62,159 nucleotides of DNA from an uncultured Bacteroidota bacterium (GCA_902762805.1 CACWPQ010000015.1:1-62159), one strand, 5' to 3'. Shown: positions 17,553 through 25,762, counted from the stretch's first letter. The notes: generated from the sequence alone by a model not told the origin. A program made the numbers and translations.

Positions 17553-17864
17553 TTAAGAGACACTAGTGATTTGGTCTATTTCCGAGAAAATGTTTTTCAT
17601 CGTTTCAAATTTATTCACACACAACCCACTTCGTAGAAACATGAACTGCCTATTCAAAGAATGTTGACCATCTAGGATGTCCCTCATTAAATTGATTTCC
17701 CATTCCATATTTGATGCAATTTCATAAAACTGCTCAACAAGAATTTCGAAAAGATTAATGTTTGGTGGATAGTCATAATGGTTTGCACCAAACCTTTCGC
17801 TATTTGCAAGTTCTTCAATGCGACTATGCAATTGTGACAGTTCTTTTATCTTTACTTTATCCAT
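17553..17864 (-). CDS. small hypothetical protein, 3' end altered by the insertion sequence
   Basis: This 103-residue, probably cytosolic protein is unrecognised. It starts MDKVKIKELSQLHSRIEEL and is mostly helical. The last residues (ITSVS) are encoded by the inverted repeat of the insertion sequence; the related fragment at 16100 shows the native ending was longer. I prefer the ATG at 17864 over 17879, which would overlap the upstream gene. It lies 5 nt after the gene at 17870-18133, so the two are probably co-transcribed. Confidence 0.6.
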   Translation of the reverse strand: MDKVKIKELSQLHSRIEELANSERFGANHYDYPPNINLFEILVEQFYEIASNMEWEINLMRDILDGQHSLNRQFMFLRSGLCVNKFETMKNIFSEIDQITSVS

Positions 17865-17869
17865 AGTTA

Positions 17870-18133
17870 TTAATCCCAAATGTCTAATGTGTTGTAAAAA
17901 CCCTGAAAAGCTTCATACCTTTCTCCATCCAAGCAATGTGGTGATTTCCCAAACAAGGTATTGTCATCAAACAGCCATGCTAAAAGTTTAGGGTTTAGTT
18001 CAAGCTGTTCTGCAAAATACCCTTGTATGTCTGTGTAATCACAATGCTCATTATACATTTGACATATGGTATTTCGTTTCCAACTAACATTTGGAATGTA
18101 AGTCATTTCAGCTTCTGTATTATAATTTCTCAT
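17870..18133 (-). CDS. small hypothetical protein
   Basis: This 87-residue protein is unrecognised. It is rich in aromatic residues (NVSWKRNTICQMYNEHCDY; LAWLFDDNTLF) and acidic overall. AT-rich codons match its neighbours in this island. It is the first gene of a possible two-gene minus-strand unit and lies just beside the 160-bp inverted-repeat element, which may supply or separate its promoter. A shorter form could start at the ATG of MTYIPNV. Confidence 0.5.
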   Translation of the reverse strand: MRNYNTEAEMTYIPNVSWKRNTICQMYNEHCDYTDIQGYFAEQLELNPKLLAWLFDDNTLFGKSPHCLDGERYEAFQGFYNTLDIWD

Positions 18134-18144
18134 ATTATGTTTAT

Positions 18145-18304
18145 CCCAAATCGGTCGTTAAGCTCAATGTACACGTACAAATACCTAATAATCAGTTCGT
18201 AATAAATGATATTTTCTAATGACGATCATTAGAAATTATACAAGACAATAGATTGTATTACTGTAAGTTGCAACGTTGAGGTCGTTGCTAATGACCGATT
18301 TGGG
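18145..18304. repeat. 160-bp inverted-repeat (MITE-like) element
   Basis: The ends CCCAAATCGGTC (18145-18156) and GACCGATTTGGG (18293-18304) are perfect inverted repeats, with further imperfect pairing inward (GTTAAGC versus GCTAAT). A perfect 10-bp palindrome TTTCTAATGA/TCATTAGAAA sits inside at 18213-18235. It contains no gene and lies between two small genes. It could be a non-autonomous mobile element or a cloverleaf-like recombination site. Confidence 0.5.
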
Positions 18305-18305
18305 T

Positions 18306-18809
18306 TTATTTATTATTCATATATTGCTTCATTGGTACTAGTTGTGGTTGTGGGCCAAATGGGGTTTGATTGTATATAGTCACAAAGACTTTGTCAACAT
18401 AGGTGTTGAGTGCAACTTCAAGTGCGGTCAGTATCAACTGTTTTCCGTCACACTCGCCTTCTATTGCCTCTAGGGTACGTCGTAGTGCAGAAACGATCAT
18501 CATTAAGTCATTGTCTATTATTCGTCCATGTTGGTTTACGTGGTCTTCTGCCATTCTTTTAATTATTTCTTTTGATGTCAGACCTTGTTCATACAAATTA
18601 GCAATTCGTCTGATTTTGCCGATGTAGTACTCAATATCGGTAGCATTGGGTTGGACATTGTTAAGAGATACGCAATAGCAGTCGTATATCACACATTTGT
18701 CACCATCAGGAGCCTCAACTGTTTTGGCAAGGATTTGATAATCCCCATTTGCCATCTGGATGTCAATGGGCAGTAGATTCCCATCAATTCTGTATTTAAC
18801 TGTTGCCAT
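18306..18809 (-). CDS. hypothetical protein
   Basis: This 167-residue cytosolic protein is unrecognised. It starts MATVKYRIDGNLLPIDIQMANGD, has a central segment resembling a short helical repeat (IRRIANLYEQGLTSKEIIKRMAED), and a C-terminal tail with QTPFGPQPQLVPMKQYM. The N-terminal beta-rich part may be a small sandwich domain. It is AT-rich like the other island genes and its stop lies next to the inverted-repeat element. Confidence 0.55.
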   Translation of the reverse strand: MATVKYRIDGNLLPIDIQMANGDYQILAKTVEAPDGDKCVIYDCYCVSLNNVQPNATDIEYYIGKIRRIANLYEQGLTSKEIIKRMAEDHVNQHGRIIDNDLMMIVSALRRTLEAIEGECDGKQLILTALEVALNTYVDKVFVTIYNQTPFGPQPQLVPMKQYMNNK

Positions 18810-19148
18810 ATTAAAATAATGTTAGATGAATATGATGAATATTTAGACAAAACAAAACCTTTTCACCGCAAGTTTGCGACAGTGAGAGGCAAATGAATTA
18901 AGAACAAAGATGAATGCCTCCCGACGATTACTTGTGCAATTCGTGGAGGTGGAAAACCGCGAGTTACAAGTGCCATGTACAGCAAGCGGAGAGCAAGCCC
19001 GTTTGCTTTCCAGAGCCCAAGCGCCGTCATAGTATTTAGCATCGCAGATCATATTATATGGATTGCGCATTTTGTGTTCCCTAATTCGTGTCGGGCGCAA
19101 CTTTTTTGCCGTGCAGGCTCCTACTGTGGCAGGGGTGTGTATATAAAA
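18810..19148. other. intergenic region without a supported gene
   Basis: Both strands have short open frames only, none with a convincing start or composition. The region separates the AT-rich island from the rod-like RNA. Confidence 0.5.
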
Positions 19149-19320
19149 AGAAGCGTGGGCCTGTATGTCTCACATTGTACTTGAAGGTCGTCGGAAACCT
19201 GAATAATCAAATGCAGTAACAGCACACGCTTGATGCGTGAATCCATTATACAGCCTTGATTATTCCACTTGAAAAGTTCCGACGTTCTCAAGTACAAGGA
19301 AGCATAACGCTTCTAATCAT
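19149..19320 (-). ncRNA. rod-like structured RNA, candidate 6S RNA
   Basis: Complementary segments nest along the whole region: AGAAGCGT (19149-19156) with ACGCTTCT (19307-19314), TTGTACTTGA with TCAAGTACAA, GTCGGAA with TTCCGAC, and GAATAATCAA with TTGATTATTC. This leaves internal bulges, as in the long bulged hairpin of 6S RNA. Read on the minus strand, a TAATTTTG box lies upstream at 19361-19368 and the 3' closing arm is followed by TTTTTATA, like a terminator. Strand and identity are inference. Confidence 0.5.
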
Positions 19321-19360
19321 TAACTTTCAGCCTTGAGGTTTTACCCTCAAAAACCGGTTG

Positions 19361-19368
19361 CAAAATTA
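19361..19368 (-). promoter_or_regulatory. possible -7 box for the rod-like RNA
   Basis: CAAAATTA on the plus strand reads TAATTTTG on the minus strand, about 45 nt upstream of the RNA's closing stem. Confidence 0.4.
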
Positions 19369-19420
19369 CACATTTCCCCCGACATGGCAAAATATTTTTT
19401 CCCGTTCCAGAGAAAAGGTG

Positions 19421-19428
19421 TATCTTTG
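19421..19428 (+). promoter_or_regulatory. -7 box for the dus gene, very close to the ATG
   Basis: TATCTTTG ends 11 nt before the ATG at 19440. With the usual start a few bases after the box, the mRNA would have a leader of about 5 nt or none. Confidence 0.6.
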
Positions 19429-19439
19429 CAGAAAAAAAC

Positions 19440-20345
19440 ATGCCCTCCCGCTACCTCGCCTTCGCCCCCCTCCAAGGCTACACCGACGCCGTCTTCCGTC
19501 GCGCTTACCACGAGTGTGTCGGCGGCATCGACGAGTTCTACACCCCCTTCGTCCGCCTCGAGCGTGGCGAGGTGAGAAAGAAAGACCTCCGCGACACCGA
19601 CCCCGGGCGCAACGCTGGCGTACCCACTGTGCCACAGGTGATCGCCAGCGGCGGTGACGAGTTCGCGCGCCTCTGCGACGCGCTGCAAGGGCAGGGCTGG
19701 CGCCGCATCGATCTCAACCTCGGCTGCCCCTTCCCCATGCAGGTCAAGGCCGGCCGCGGCAGCGGACTGCTGCAGCATCCCGACAGGGTGGAAGAGATAC
19801 TAAGAGAGATGCTTCGCCGCCCCGAGGTGGCGTTCTCGGTCAAGATGCGCCTCGGTCAGGAGTGCGAGGCGGAGGGGCTGGCGTTGCTGCCCATCGTCAA
19901 CGCCATGCCGCTGGTGCATGTTACGCTGCACCCGCGCCTGGGACGGCAGCAGTACAAAGGCGAGCCCGACCGCGAGGCGTTCCGGCGGTTCCGCGAGGGG
20001 TGCAGGCACGGGATGGTATACAATGGAGATATATTGGAGGTGAAAAGCGATGAATGGGAAGCGGAGAACGTCAAGGGTGTTATGCTGGGGCGTGGGCTGC
20101 TGGCGCGGCCGTGGATGCTTGTCGACAAGGAGCCGCGCGAGGTGTTGTTAGAGATGCATGCAAAGGTCTACCGGCATGCCGTCGATACCCTCTGCGGCGA
20201 CAGCCAGATTCTCTCGCGTCTTCACGCTTTCTGGGAGTATCTGGATGTCCCTCACAGGCAGAAGAAGGCCGTCATGAAGGCTGGAACCCTGCGCCGTTAT
20301 GACGAGGCGGTGGCCGCTATTTTCCGTTCGTTCGCTTGCCTTTGA
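19440..20345 (+). CDS. tRNA-dihydrouridine synthase family protein
   Basis: This 301-residue flavoenzyme should reduce uridines in tRNA D-loops. Family marks are APLQGYTDAVFRRAYH at the N-terminus, PQVIASGGDEFARLCD, IDLNLGCPFPMQVKAGRGSGLL (the LNxGCP motif with the catalytic cysteine), a conserved HPR segment and MVYNGDI, then GVMLGRGLLARPWM. The length suits short Dus forms. The mRNA may be leaderless. The 3' end overlaps the convergent calycin-like gene by 29 bp. Confidence 0.88.
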   Translation: MPSRYLAFAPLQGYTDAVFRRAYHECVGGIDEFYTPFVRLERGEVRKKDLRDTDPGRNAGVPTVPQVIASGGDEFARLCDALQGQGWRRIDLNLGCPFPMQVKAGRGSGLLQHPDRVEEILREMLRRPEVAFSVKMRLGQECEAEGLALLPIVNAMPLVHVTLHPRLGRQQYKGEPDREAFRRFREGCRHGMVYNGDILEVKSDEWEAENVKGVMLGRGLLARPWMLVDKEPREVLLEMHAKVYRHAVDTLCGDSQILSRLHAFWEYLDVPHRQKKAVMKAGTLRRYDEAVAAIFRSFACL

Positions 20346-20709
20346 AGGCAAAAGGCTTGTCGCCCATCATGCAGGTGAATGCGATGGCCTTGTCGTCGGC
20401 GGTGCCGTTGAGGCGGCGGATGGTGTACTTCTCGTAGCGCTTGCCTTTCGACACGGGCACCGCGCCGTCGGCCGTCAGGCGGCTGCCCTCCAGCTTCATC
20501 TGCGGGATGTCGAAGTCGATCTTCACCGGCATCATCCGCGCGAACTTCACCTTGTACATCGTCAGCACAATGCCCTCTTTTTCCAACTTCTTGAGGGTAA
20601 CCATGACATTCTCGCGCGTGTAGCCGTCCACCGTCATGGTGCCGACGTAGGTCTGTGCACTGGTGGCGAGCGAGATGGCCATCAGTATGAAGAATAGAAT
20701 GTTTTTCAT
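20317..20709 (-). CDS. calycin-like exported protein
   Basis: This 130-residue protein starts MKNILFFILMAISLATSAQ, a clear signal peptide, followed by TYVGTMTVDGYTRENVMVTL and further alternating beta strands. This pattern fits the Bacteroidales calycin-like (lipocalin-like beta-barrel) proteins of unknown ligand. The start overlaps the stop of the upstream TonB gene (ATGA), so the two are co-translated. It overlaps the end of dus on the other strand. Confidence 0.65.
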   Translation of the reverse strand: MKNILFFILMAISLATSAQTYVGTMTVDGYTRENVMVTLKKLEKEGIVLTMYKVKFARMMPVKIDFDIPQMKLEGSRLTADGAVPVSKGKRYEKYTIRRLNGTADDKAIAFTCMMGDKPFAFKGKRTNGK

Positions 20710-21497
20710 TCGAGTTGGAATTTGACGGGTAGGTTGAATTGAACGCGGACGGTTTCTCCGCGCTGTTTGCCGGGATTCCATTTGGGCATCATCCTCACTA
20801 GGCGCAATACCTCTTTTCCGCAACCGCCGCCAATGTCGCGCAGTATTTTGGGATAGGAGATGCTTCCATCGCGCTCCACGATGAAGGTTACGTATACTGT
20901 GCCCACGATACGGTATTCCCGGGCAGTCTTGGGGTATTGTATATTGTTTGCCAGCCAAGCGTAGAGTGAGTCCATGCCTCCTGGGAATGAGGGGTCTTCA
21001 TCCACGACCGTAAAGACTGTTATATCCTCCTCAATTTCCCCTTCTATATACTCCTCAATTCCCCCTTCCTCCATTTGGCCAGTCACGATTACCTCATCTA
21101 TCCCTCCCGTTGGTGGTGGTATAGGTGGTGGTGGCGGTTCATGGGTAACGATACCTGCGTAAACAGTATCTTCGGCAGACGGTGTGGTATCAACCATCGG
21201 CAGGGTGTCGGAGGTCAGGCTGCTGTCGGAGGTCAGGAGAGGTGTCTCCGTGGGGGCTGGTCCGTTGCAGGCTGCCAGTCCCAGGCTGAGTCCCGCCACG
21301 GTGGCCACTTTTCCCAGCCGCAGACGGTGGGTCAGCATCCGTTCCAGGTAACGCATCTCGGCCTCGCAGTAGGGGCAGGTGCCGCGGCACGGCCCATCGT
21401 AGGTGCATTCTTTTTGTTTCAGCGGTATGCCGTTCTCGTCGGCTATGCGTTTGCGCACGGCCTTCAATTGGTTGCATTTGTGTTTTCCCCATTGCAT
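20706..21497 (-). CDS. TonB-like energy transducer with N-terminal cysteine cluster
   Basis: This 263-residue protein has an N-terminal cytosolic segment with a Cys cluster (CTYDGPCRGTCPYCEAEM), a hydrophobic helix (VATVAGLSLGLAACNG), a proline-rich periplasmic linker (EPPPPPIPPPTGG) and a C-terminal TonB domain (YPKTAREYRIVGTVYVTFIVERDG). The TonB domain should contact outer-membrane receptors. The Cys-rich N-terminus is a recurring Bacteroidales variant that may bind metal. It has no ExbBD partners here. It lies 3 nt after bcp and overlaps the calycin-like gene. Confidence 0.8.
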   Translation of the reverse strand: MQWGKHKCNQLKAVRKRIADENGIPLKQKECTYDGPCRGTCPYCEAEMRYLERMLTHRLRLGKVATVAGLSLGLAACNGPAPTETPLLTSDSSLTSDTLPMVDTTPSAEDTVYAGIVTHEPPPPPIPPPTGGIDEVIVTGQMEEGGIEEYIEGEIEEDITVFTVVDEDPSFPGGMDSLYAWLANNIQYPKTAREYRIVGTVYVTFIVERDGSISYPKILRDIGGGCGKEVLRLVRMMPKWNPGKQRGETVRVQFNLPVKFQLE

Positions 21498-21500
21498 AGG

Positions 21501-21944
21501 CTAAAGAATTTGCGCGGTGTGGTTCTTGGTGTCGACTTTACCGATGGCATCGATGATGGTGCCCTGCTCGTCAATGACGTAGGTGGTGCGGAGGGTGCCC
21601 ATGCTCACCTTGCCGTAGTTCTTCTTCTCGCCCCACGCCTCGTAGGCTTTGAGGATGGTCATGTCGGTGTCGGCGATGAGGTGGAACGGCAGTTGATATT
21701 TGGCGATGAAGCGCTGGTGGCTGGCAGCACTGTCCTTGCTCACACCCAGCACCTCGTACCCGAGAGCCAGGAAGCGTTCATAGTTATCCCGCAGGTCGCA
21801 TGCCTCGGCGGTGCAGCCGGGCGTGCTGTCCTTGGGATAGAAATAGAGCACCAGTTTCTTTCCCTTGTAGTTGGCGAGGCTCACACGCTCGCCAGTCTCT
21901 ATTGTGCCCTCGAAGTGCGGGGCTTTTGAACCTATTGCTAACAT
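21501..21944 (-). CDS. bcp: thioredoxin-dependent thiol peroxidase (Bcp/PrxQ peroxiredoxin)
   Basis: This 147-residue peroxiredoxin reduces hydroperoxides with electrons from thioredoxin. YFYPKDSTPGCTAEACDLRD holds the peroxidatic cysteine and, five residues on, the PrxQ-type resolving cysteine. GVSKDSAASHQRFIAKYQLPF and TTYVIDEQGTI are also typical. It is full length. It lies 4 nt after the M14 peptidase gene and 3 nt before the TonB gene, so it sits in a minus-strand run. Confidence 0.93.
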   Translation of the reverse strand: MLAIGSKAPHFEGTIETGERVSLANYKGKKLVLYFYPKDSTPGCTAEACDLRDNYERFLALGYEVLGVSKDSAASHQRFIAKYQLPFHLIADTDMTILKAYEAWGEKKNYGKVSMGTLRTTYVIDEQGTIIDAIGKVDTKNHTAQIL

Positions 21945-21948
21945 ATTA

Positions 21949-23208
21949 TTAGTGTTTTACGATTTTTACGGCAGTTCCTGCGGTGCGCAGCAGGTAGATG
22001 CCCTGCGGCAGGCTTTGCAGGTCGAGCTGCAAGGGCGCGGTCTCCACGCTGTAGGTGCCCAGCCGATGGCCTGCCATGTTGTACAGCGCGGTGGTGCTTC
22101 CTGCCGGCAGTCCGCTGACAATCACGTGGCTACAGGTCGGATTGGGGTATATTTTGGCCGCGAGGCACTCGCTTTCTGCTATTCCGGCACTTTCGGGCAG
22201 CGTTCGGATTTCTTCTATATAGTTGATTAGCGCGGCGTTGAGGTAGTGCCAGTAGGTGGGCAGCTGCTCGCTGGGAACCGTCTTGGCGGTGGAGATTTCC
22301 ATGGTGAGTTCCAGGCAGTTGTGATAGTGGTTCATATAGTCCTGCCGTCCGCCGGGGATGATATACCAGTCGCCGCCGGCGGTGTAGCCCGACTCGGTTA
22401 CGTCGCGCAGGTAGCTGCGGCTCTGCAGGCGGCAGGTGTCCACGAAGCGTTTGCACACCTCCTGCCACCACTCGGCTTCGGGGTGCGGCCGCATGGTGCT
22501 GGTGAAGCTGTCCCAGGGGTAGTTCATCACCTCGGCGCCGCCGTGCAGGTTGGCGCTCAGGCGGAAGCGGTGGGCGCTGACGTAGTCTATCATCGCCTGG
22601 TTTTCCTGCGGCACGGCCTTTGCGGCTACGCCGCTGAAGGGGTCGGGGAAGGTGCGGTTGAGGTCCACGGTGTCTGCGTTGTAGCGGATGGCGCCCCGCA
22701 CGGTATGGTTGCCGCGGCGGTAGGTGCCGTCGGGGTTGGCCAGCGGGTTGATGTAGATGCCCATCTCGTCCACTAGCGCGGTGAGCCTCGGGCTGTTGCC
22801 GTAGCTGGCGAGCAGTGTGTCAATCAGGCGCAGCATCATCACGTAGCCCGTTACCTCGTCGCCGTGGATGGTCGAGCTGTAGAAGAATTGGGGTTTATAG
22901 ACGTCGGCCAGCCGCTGGCCTTCTATTTGCACTGCCAGGATGAGGCGTCCCTGCACCGAGGTGCCGATGGTGTCGAGCGAGCATATTTCGGGGTACTGCT
23001 CCGCCCAGCGCTGCATCATCGCCACGTAGGTCTCGTAGGTGGGGTAGCGGTCCCACGAGGCCATCTCGTCGACGGAGGAGGCCATCGTGATGGCTTTGGT
23101 GGCCAAGGTCTCCGCTATGGGCGGGAAGGCATCGGGGCGCGGTTTGAGCTGGGCACTGGCCGCCAGGGTGGTGGCCAGCAGGGTGAGGAGTAGCAGGTGC
23201 TGTTTCAT
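21949..23208 (-). CDS. M14-family zinc carboxypeptidase with type IX secretion C-terminal tail
   Basis: This 419-residue exported peptidase starts MKQHLLLLTLLATTLAASAQ. The M14 zinc site reads TIHGDEVTGY (His and Glu) with a later SANLHGGAEV (His); substrate residues lie in NPLANPDGTYRRGN, and LELTMEIS holds the likely catalytic glutamate. The C-terminus (IYPNPTCSHVIVSGLPAG to GIYLLRTAGTAVKIVKH) is a type A sorting domain, so the protein should be secreted through the type IX system and held at the surface or released. Confidence 0.9.
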   Translation of the reverse strand: MKQHLLLLTLLATTLAASAQLKPRPDAFPPIAETLATKAITMASSVDEMASWDRYPTYETYVAMMQRWAEQYPEICSLDTIGTSVQGRLILAVQIEGQRLADVYKPQFFYSSTIHGDEVTGYVMMLRLIDTLLASYGNSPRLTALVDEMGIYINPLANPDGTYRRGNHTVRGAIRYNADTVDLNRTFPDPFSGVAAKAVPQENQAMIDYVSAHRFRLSANLHGGAEVMNYPWDSFTSTMRPHPEAEWWQEVCKRFVDTCRLQSRSYLRDVTESGYTAGGDWYIIPGGRQDYMNHYHNCLELTMEISTAKTVPSEQLPTYWHYLNAALINYIEEIRTLPESAGIAESECLAAKIYPNPTCSHVIVSGLPAGSTTALYNMAGHRLGTYSVETAPLQLDLQSLPQGIYLLRTAGTAVKIVKH

Positions 23209-23238
23209 ATCAAGTTCTATAACGGCAAAATGTTGCGT

Positions 23239-24567
23239 TTATTGTATTTCGATTACCGCCCCCGGCAGGCTGGCCACCCATGAGGTCAGCGCCTCCACCG
23301 CCCGCAGGGTCCACTCCAGCGGCCACGCCGTCCATGCCGCCGGCACGGCCATATAGAGCAGAGCGAGTGCCAGGATCACGGCCGAAAATGGTATTATCAA
23401 GATGTTGGATATCAGGAAGTAGGGGTGGAATTGATGGAATGTTACAATGGTAATTGGTGCGGTGGCTATTGTTGCAGAGATGCTTACATCGGCTGACTTT
23501 ATTAGCCTGGAACGTCGATTTATGATGGCAGGTCGCGCCAGCAGTATGCCCGTTACGGCGGCGTAGGACAGCTGCCAGCCGGTGTCGGTTACCAGCATCG
23601 GGTTCCCCATCAGGGTAATGATGGCGCTGGCGGCCAGCAGGTTGAAGGTCTCGGTGCGGCGACCCAGTATGTTGCTCACAATGAACAGACTGAACATCAG
23701 CGCCGCCCTCACCGTCGAGGGTGCCAGCCCGGTGATGAGCGCAAAGCCCCACACCGCCACCAGTTGCACGCTGCCGCGTATCGTCCGCCCTCGCCGTTCC
23801 TTGCCGGTCCAGAACATCAGCGCACCCACCATGGCGGCCAGTAGTCCCACGTGCAACCCGCTCACGGCCAGCAGGTGGGCGATGCCGGCGTCGCGGTAGG
23901 CATCGCGGGTCTCGGGGTCTATGTCGGCCTTCCATCCCAATGTGAGTGCCTCGGCCACGCCGGCCTGCCGTGCGGGCAAGGGCCCGGCCTGCATGCGGCG
24001 CAACAGCTTCATCCTCAAGGCTTCGATGCGGGCGCGGCGCGAAGTGCTGTCGCGCGATACTATAATATAATGGTCGCCCGTGGTGTACATCGTGCCGCGC
24101 GCCGTGTCGGCGTAGCCGTGCACCAGCAGGCGGTCGCCGTACTTTAGTTGGCTGGCGTCTAGGTCTTTGCGCAGGTATAGGCGCATCGTTCCGCGCACGT
24201 CTTGGCCGTCGACCTGTTCCACGCAGACCGCCACGCGGTAGCTCTTTTCGCGTGGCACAGGGGTCTCTTTGAGTCTCAGGGCCAGGTAGCTGGGTGCTCG
24301 GCAGTGGTGCCGCCAATTCAGCTCGTCGCGCACGGGGTCGCTCACGTGCTGCCGCACCCCACCCACCACGAACATTACCGCCAGGAAGATCCCCGTCAGC
24401 ACGGTATCCTTTTGTTTGAAGTTGGCAATCAGCAGGATGCCACCCAAAAAGGTGCTAATCACCATGGCCGCCACCCACACGTCGGTGTCCACCTTCGGGG
24501 TGAGGATGGACGCTACAATGCCCGCCAGCAGCGCCAGGGCCACCGGCACAAGCGGCATTCTACGCAT
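23239..24567 (-). CDS. ComEC/Rec2 family protein, short form
   Basis: This 442-residue polytopic membrane protein matches the ComEC competence region: MPLVPVALALLAGIVASIL at the N-terminus, an OB-like segment, then DAGIAHLLAVSGLHVGLLAAMVG, the ComEC signature, and several membrane helices. Full-length ComEC proteins often reach 650-800 residues and end in a metallo-beta-lactamase domain, which is absent here, as in some Bacteroidales. It should form the inner-membrane channel for single-stranded DNA uptake. It overlaps the nitroreductase gene by 8 bp; a ComEA-like HhH protein lies nearby. Confidence 0.85.
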   Translation of the reverse strand: MRRMPLVPVALALLAGIVASILTPKVDTDVWVAAMVISTFLGGILLIANFKQKDTVLTGIFLAVMFVVGGVRQHVSDPVRDELNWRHHCRAPSYLALRLKETPVPREKSYRVAVCVEQVDGQDVRGTMRLYLRKDLDASQLKYGDRLLVHGYADTARGTMYTTGDHYIIVSRDSTSRRARIEALRMKLLRRMQAGPLPARQAGVAEALTLGWKADIDPETRDAYRDAGIAHLLAVSGLHVGLLAAMVGALMFWTGKERRGRTIRGSVQLVAVWGFALITGLAPSTVRAALMFSLFIVSNILGRRTETFNLLAASAIITLMGNPMLVTDTGWQLSYAAVTGILLARPAIINRRSRLIKSADVSISATIATAPITIVTFHQFHPYFLISNILIIPFSAVILALALLYMAVPAAWTAWPLEWTLRAVEALTSWVASLPGAVIEIQ

Positions 24568-25207
24568 CGCGCCTGATTATCAGGTCGTCCAGCCGTACCT
24601 TGGGGACATAGTGCACGCCGTCGCGGCGGTAGTAGGCATGGCTTTCCGCCTCGCCGATGGGAGTCAGTTCGATGGTCTCAGCTCCCTTGCCGATGGCCAG
24701 CACCAGCACGGGAGGGTGGGGGAGGGCAAAGGCTTCTTTCAGTTTCTCGCGGTTGAAGGCACCGATAATCAGTCCGTTGAGCCCCATCTCGGTGGCTTTC
24801 AGCAGCATGCTCTGCGCCGCGATGCCGAGGTCCATGTCCACCAGCGGCGTCTCCTTGGCAGTGCTGCAGCAGATGATGAAGGCCTCGGGCTCCGTGCCTG
24901 CCAGCGGCAGGTGCAGCTCTGGCAGTGCGGCGCCCATCTTGATGAGTTCCAGCACCTTGTTGGCCCCCGTCTCTTTGGTGACCGGCAGGAAGCGAAGCAC
25001 CTGCTGGTTGCAGGCCGACGGCACCCGTGTGCACACCTCTATGATGCGGCGCAACTCGCTCTCTTTCACCACGTAAGGCTTGTAGTAACCTCGCGTGCTG
25101 CGGTTCTTCCGCAGCAGGTCGTCCAGTGTCTTGCCCACGCGTTTCACCTTGGGCTTCTGCGTTCCGAGGGTCTCCTCATACCGCTTTTCCAAATAGTTGT
25201 CTGCCAT
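24560..25207 (-). CDS. nitroreductase family protein
   Basis: This 215-residue FMN-dependent oxidoreductase has the family's RSTRGYYKPYVVKESELRRI and VPSACNQQVLRFLPV near the N-terminus and LVDMDLGIAAQSMLLKATEMGL in the centre, which make up the flavin site and dimer interface. The physiological substrate is unknown. It lies 9 nt after the DUF2147 gene and overlaps the start of the ComEC gene, suggesting one transcript. Confidence 0.85.
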   Translation of the reverse strand: MADNYLEKRYEETLGTQKPKVKRVGKTLDDLLRKNRSTRGYYKPYVVKESELRRIIEVCTRVPSACNQQVLRFLPVTKETGANKVLELIKMGAALPELHLPLAGTEPEAFIICCSTAKETPLVDMDLGIAAQSMLLKATEMGLNGLIIGAFNREKLKEAFALPHPPVLVLAIGKGAETIELTPIGEAESHAYYRRDGVHYVPKVRLDDLIIRRDA

Positions 25208-25216
25208 GGTAATATG

Positions 25217-25681
25217 CTATTTTTCAATCCTTTGCCAGTACAGGCTCTTGCTGATGCCCATCACACTGCACTTCAGCCGCAGCTGCCCCTCCCTGGTCCA
25301 CGATGCCACCAGCTTGGCGCGCATCCCGCGCGTGGGGTCGTAGATTTTCGTGCCGCTCCACTCGCGCTCCTTCGCGTCGTAGCGCAGGCCGCTGAACAGC
25401 ACAATGCGGTCGCAGGGGGTGGTGCGCAACTTCTTGTCGGGATTTTTGGTGTCTAACTTCTTGTGTCCCTGTGCGTCGCGATCGTTTTCCACCCAGATGA
25501 TCTGTCCGCGGTAGCTCCCGTCGGCCAATTTTGTGATTTTGGCCTTGAATTTGTCGCCGTCGAGCTCGCCTGAGTAGGTCCCCACGATGTTGTCGGCAGC
25601 ATTGTTGAGCGGATTTTGTGCCACTGTGCATATAGATGCAAACAGCGTGATAATCAGTGTTGTTACAAGTTTCTTTATCAT
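25217..25681 (-). CDS. DUF2147 family exported protein
   Basis: This 154-residue protein has a signal peptide (MIKKLVTTLIITLFASICTV) and the DUF2147 pattern: a beta-rich domain with IVGTYSGELDGDKFKAKI, the GSYRGQIIWVEND segment and a C-terminal LRLKCSVMGISKSLYWQRI. DUF2147 proteins are periplasmic or surface proteins of unknown function. It has its own promoter (TAATTTTG at 25704-25711, minus strand) and leads a run with the nitroreductase and ComEC genes. Confidence 0.85.
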   Translation of the reverse strand: MIKKLVTTLIITLFASICTVAQNPLNNAADNIVGTYSGELDGDKFKAKITKLADGSYRGQIIWVENDRDAQGHKKLDTKNPDKKLRTTPCDRIVLFSGLRYDAKEREWSGTKIYDPTRGMRAKLVASWTREGQLRLKCSVMGISKSLYWQRIEK

Positions 25682-25703
25682 CTTGTTTCGGTTTTTACGA
25701 ATG

Positions 25704-25711
25704 CAAAATTA
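25704..25711 (-). promoter_or_regulatory. -7 box for the DUF2147 gene
   Basis: CAAAATTA on the plus strand reads TAATTTTG, 22 nt before the ATG at 25681. Confidence 0.45.
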
Positions 25712-25754
25712 CAAATTTTTTTCAAATTTTTTTTGCCATGTCAAAAAATGTACG

Positions 25755-25762
25755 TACCTTTG
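25755..25762 (+). promoter_or_regulatory. tRNA promoter (-7 box)
   Basis: TACCTTTG followed by CACCCGTTTT. The same box and following bases precede the second tRNA gene at 27318. Confidence 0.65.

Larger units (their letters stand above)
16263..17565 (+). mobile_element. IS4-type insertion sequence, 1303 bp
   Basis: Terminal inverted repeats are visible: TAGTGTCTCTTAA at 16263-16275 and its complement at 17553-17565. One transposase gene lies between them. I see no target-site duplication; the 9 bp outside each end differ. Both flanks instead carry diverged copies of the same small gene end, so the element probably arrived by, or later took part in, recombination between paralogues. Confidence 0.8.

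Noticed and set aside
18843..19184. Short open frames on both strands between the island and the rod-like RNA
   Set aside because: No start context, no conserved features and composition unlike the flanking genes.
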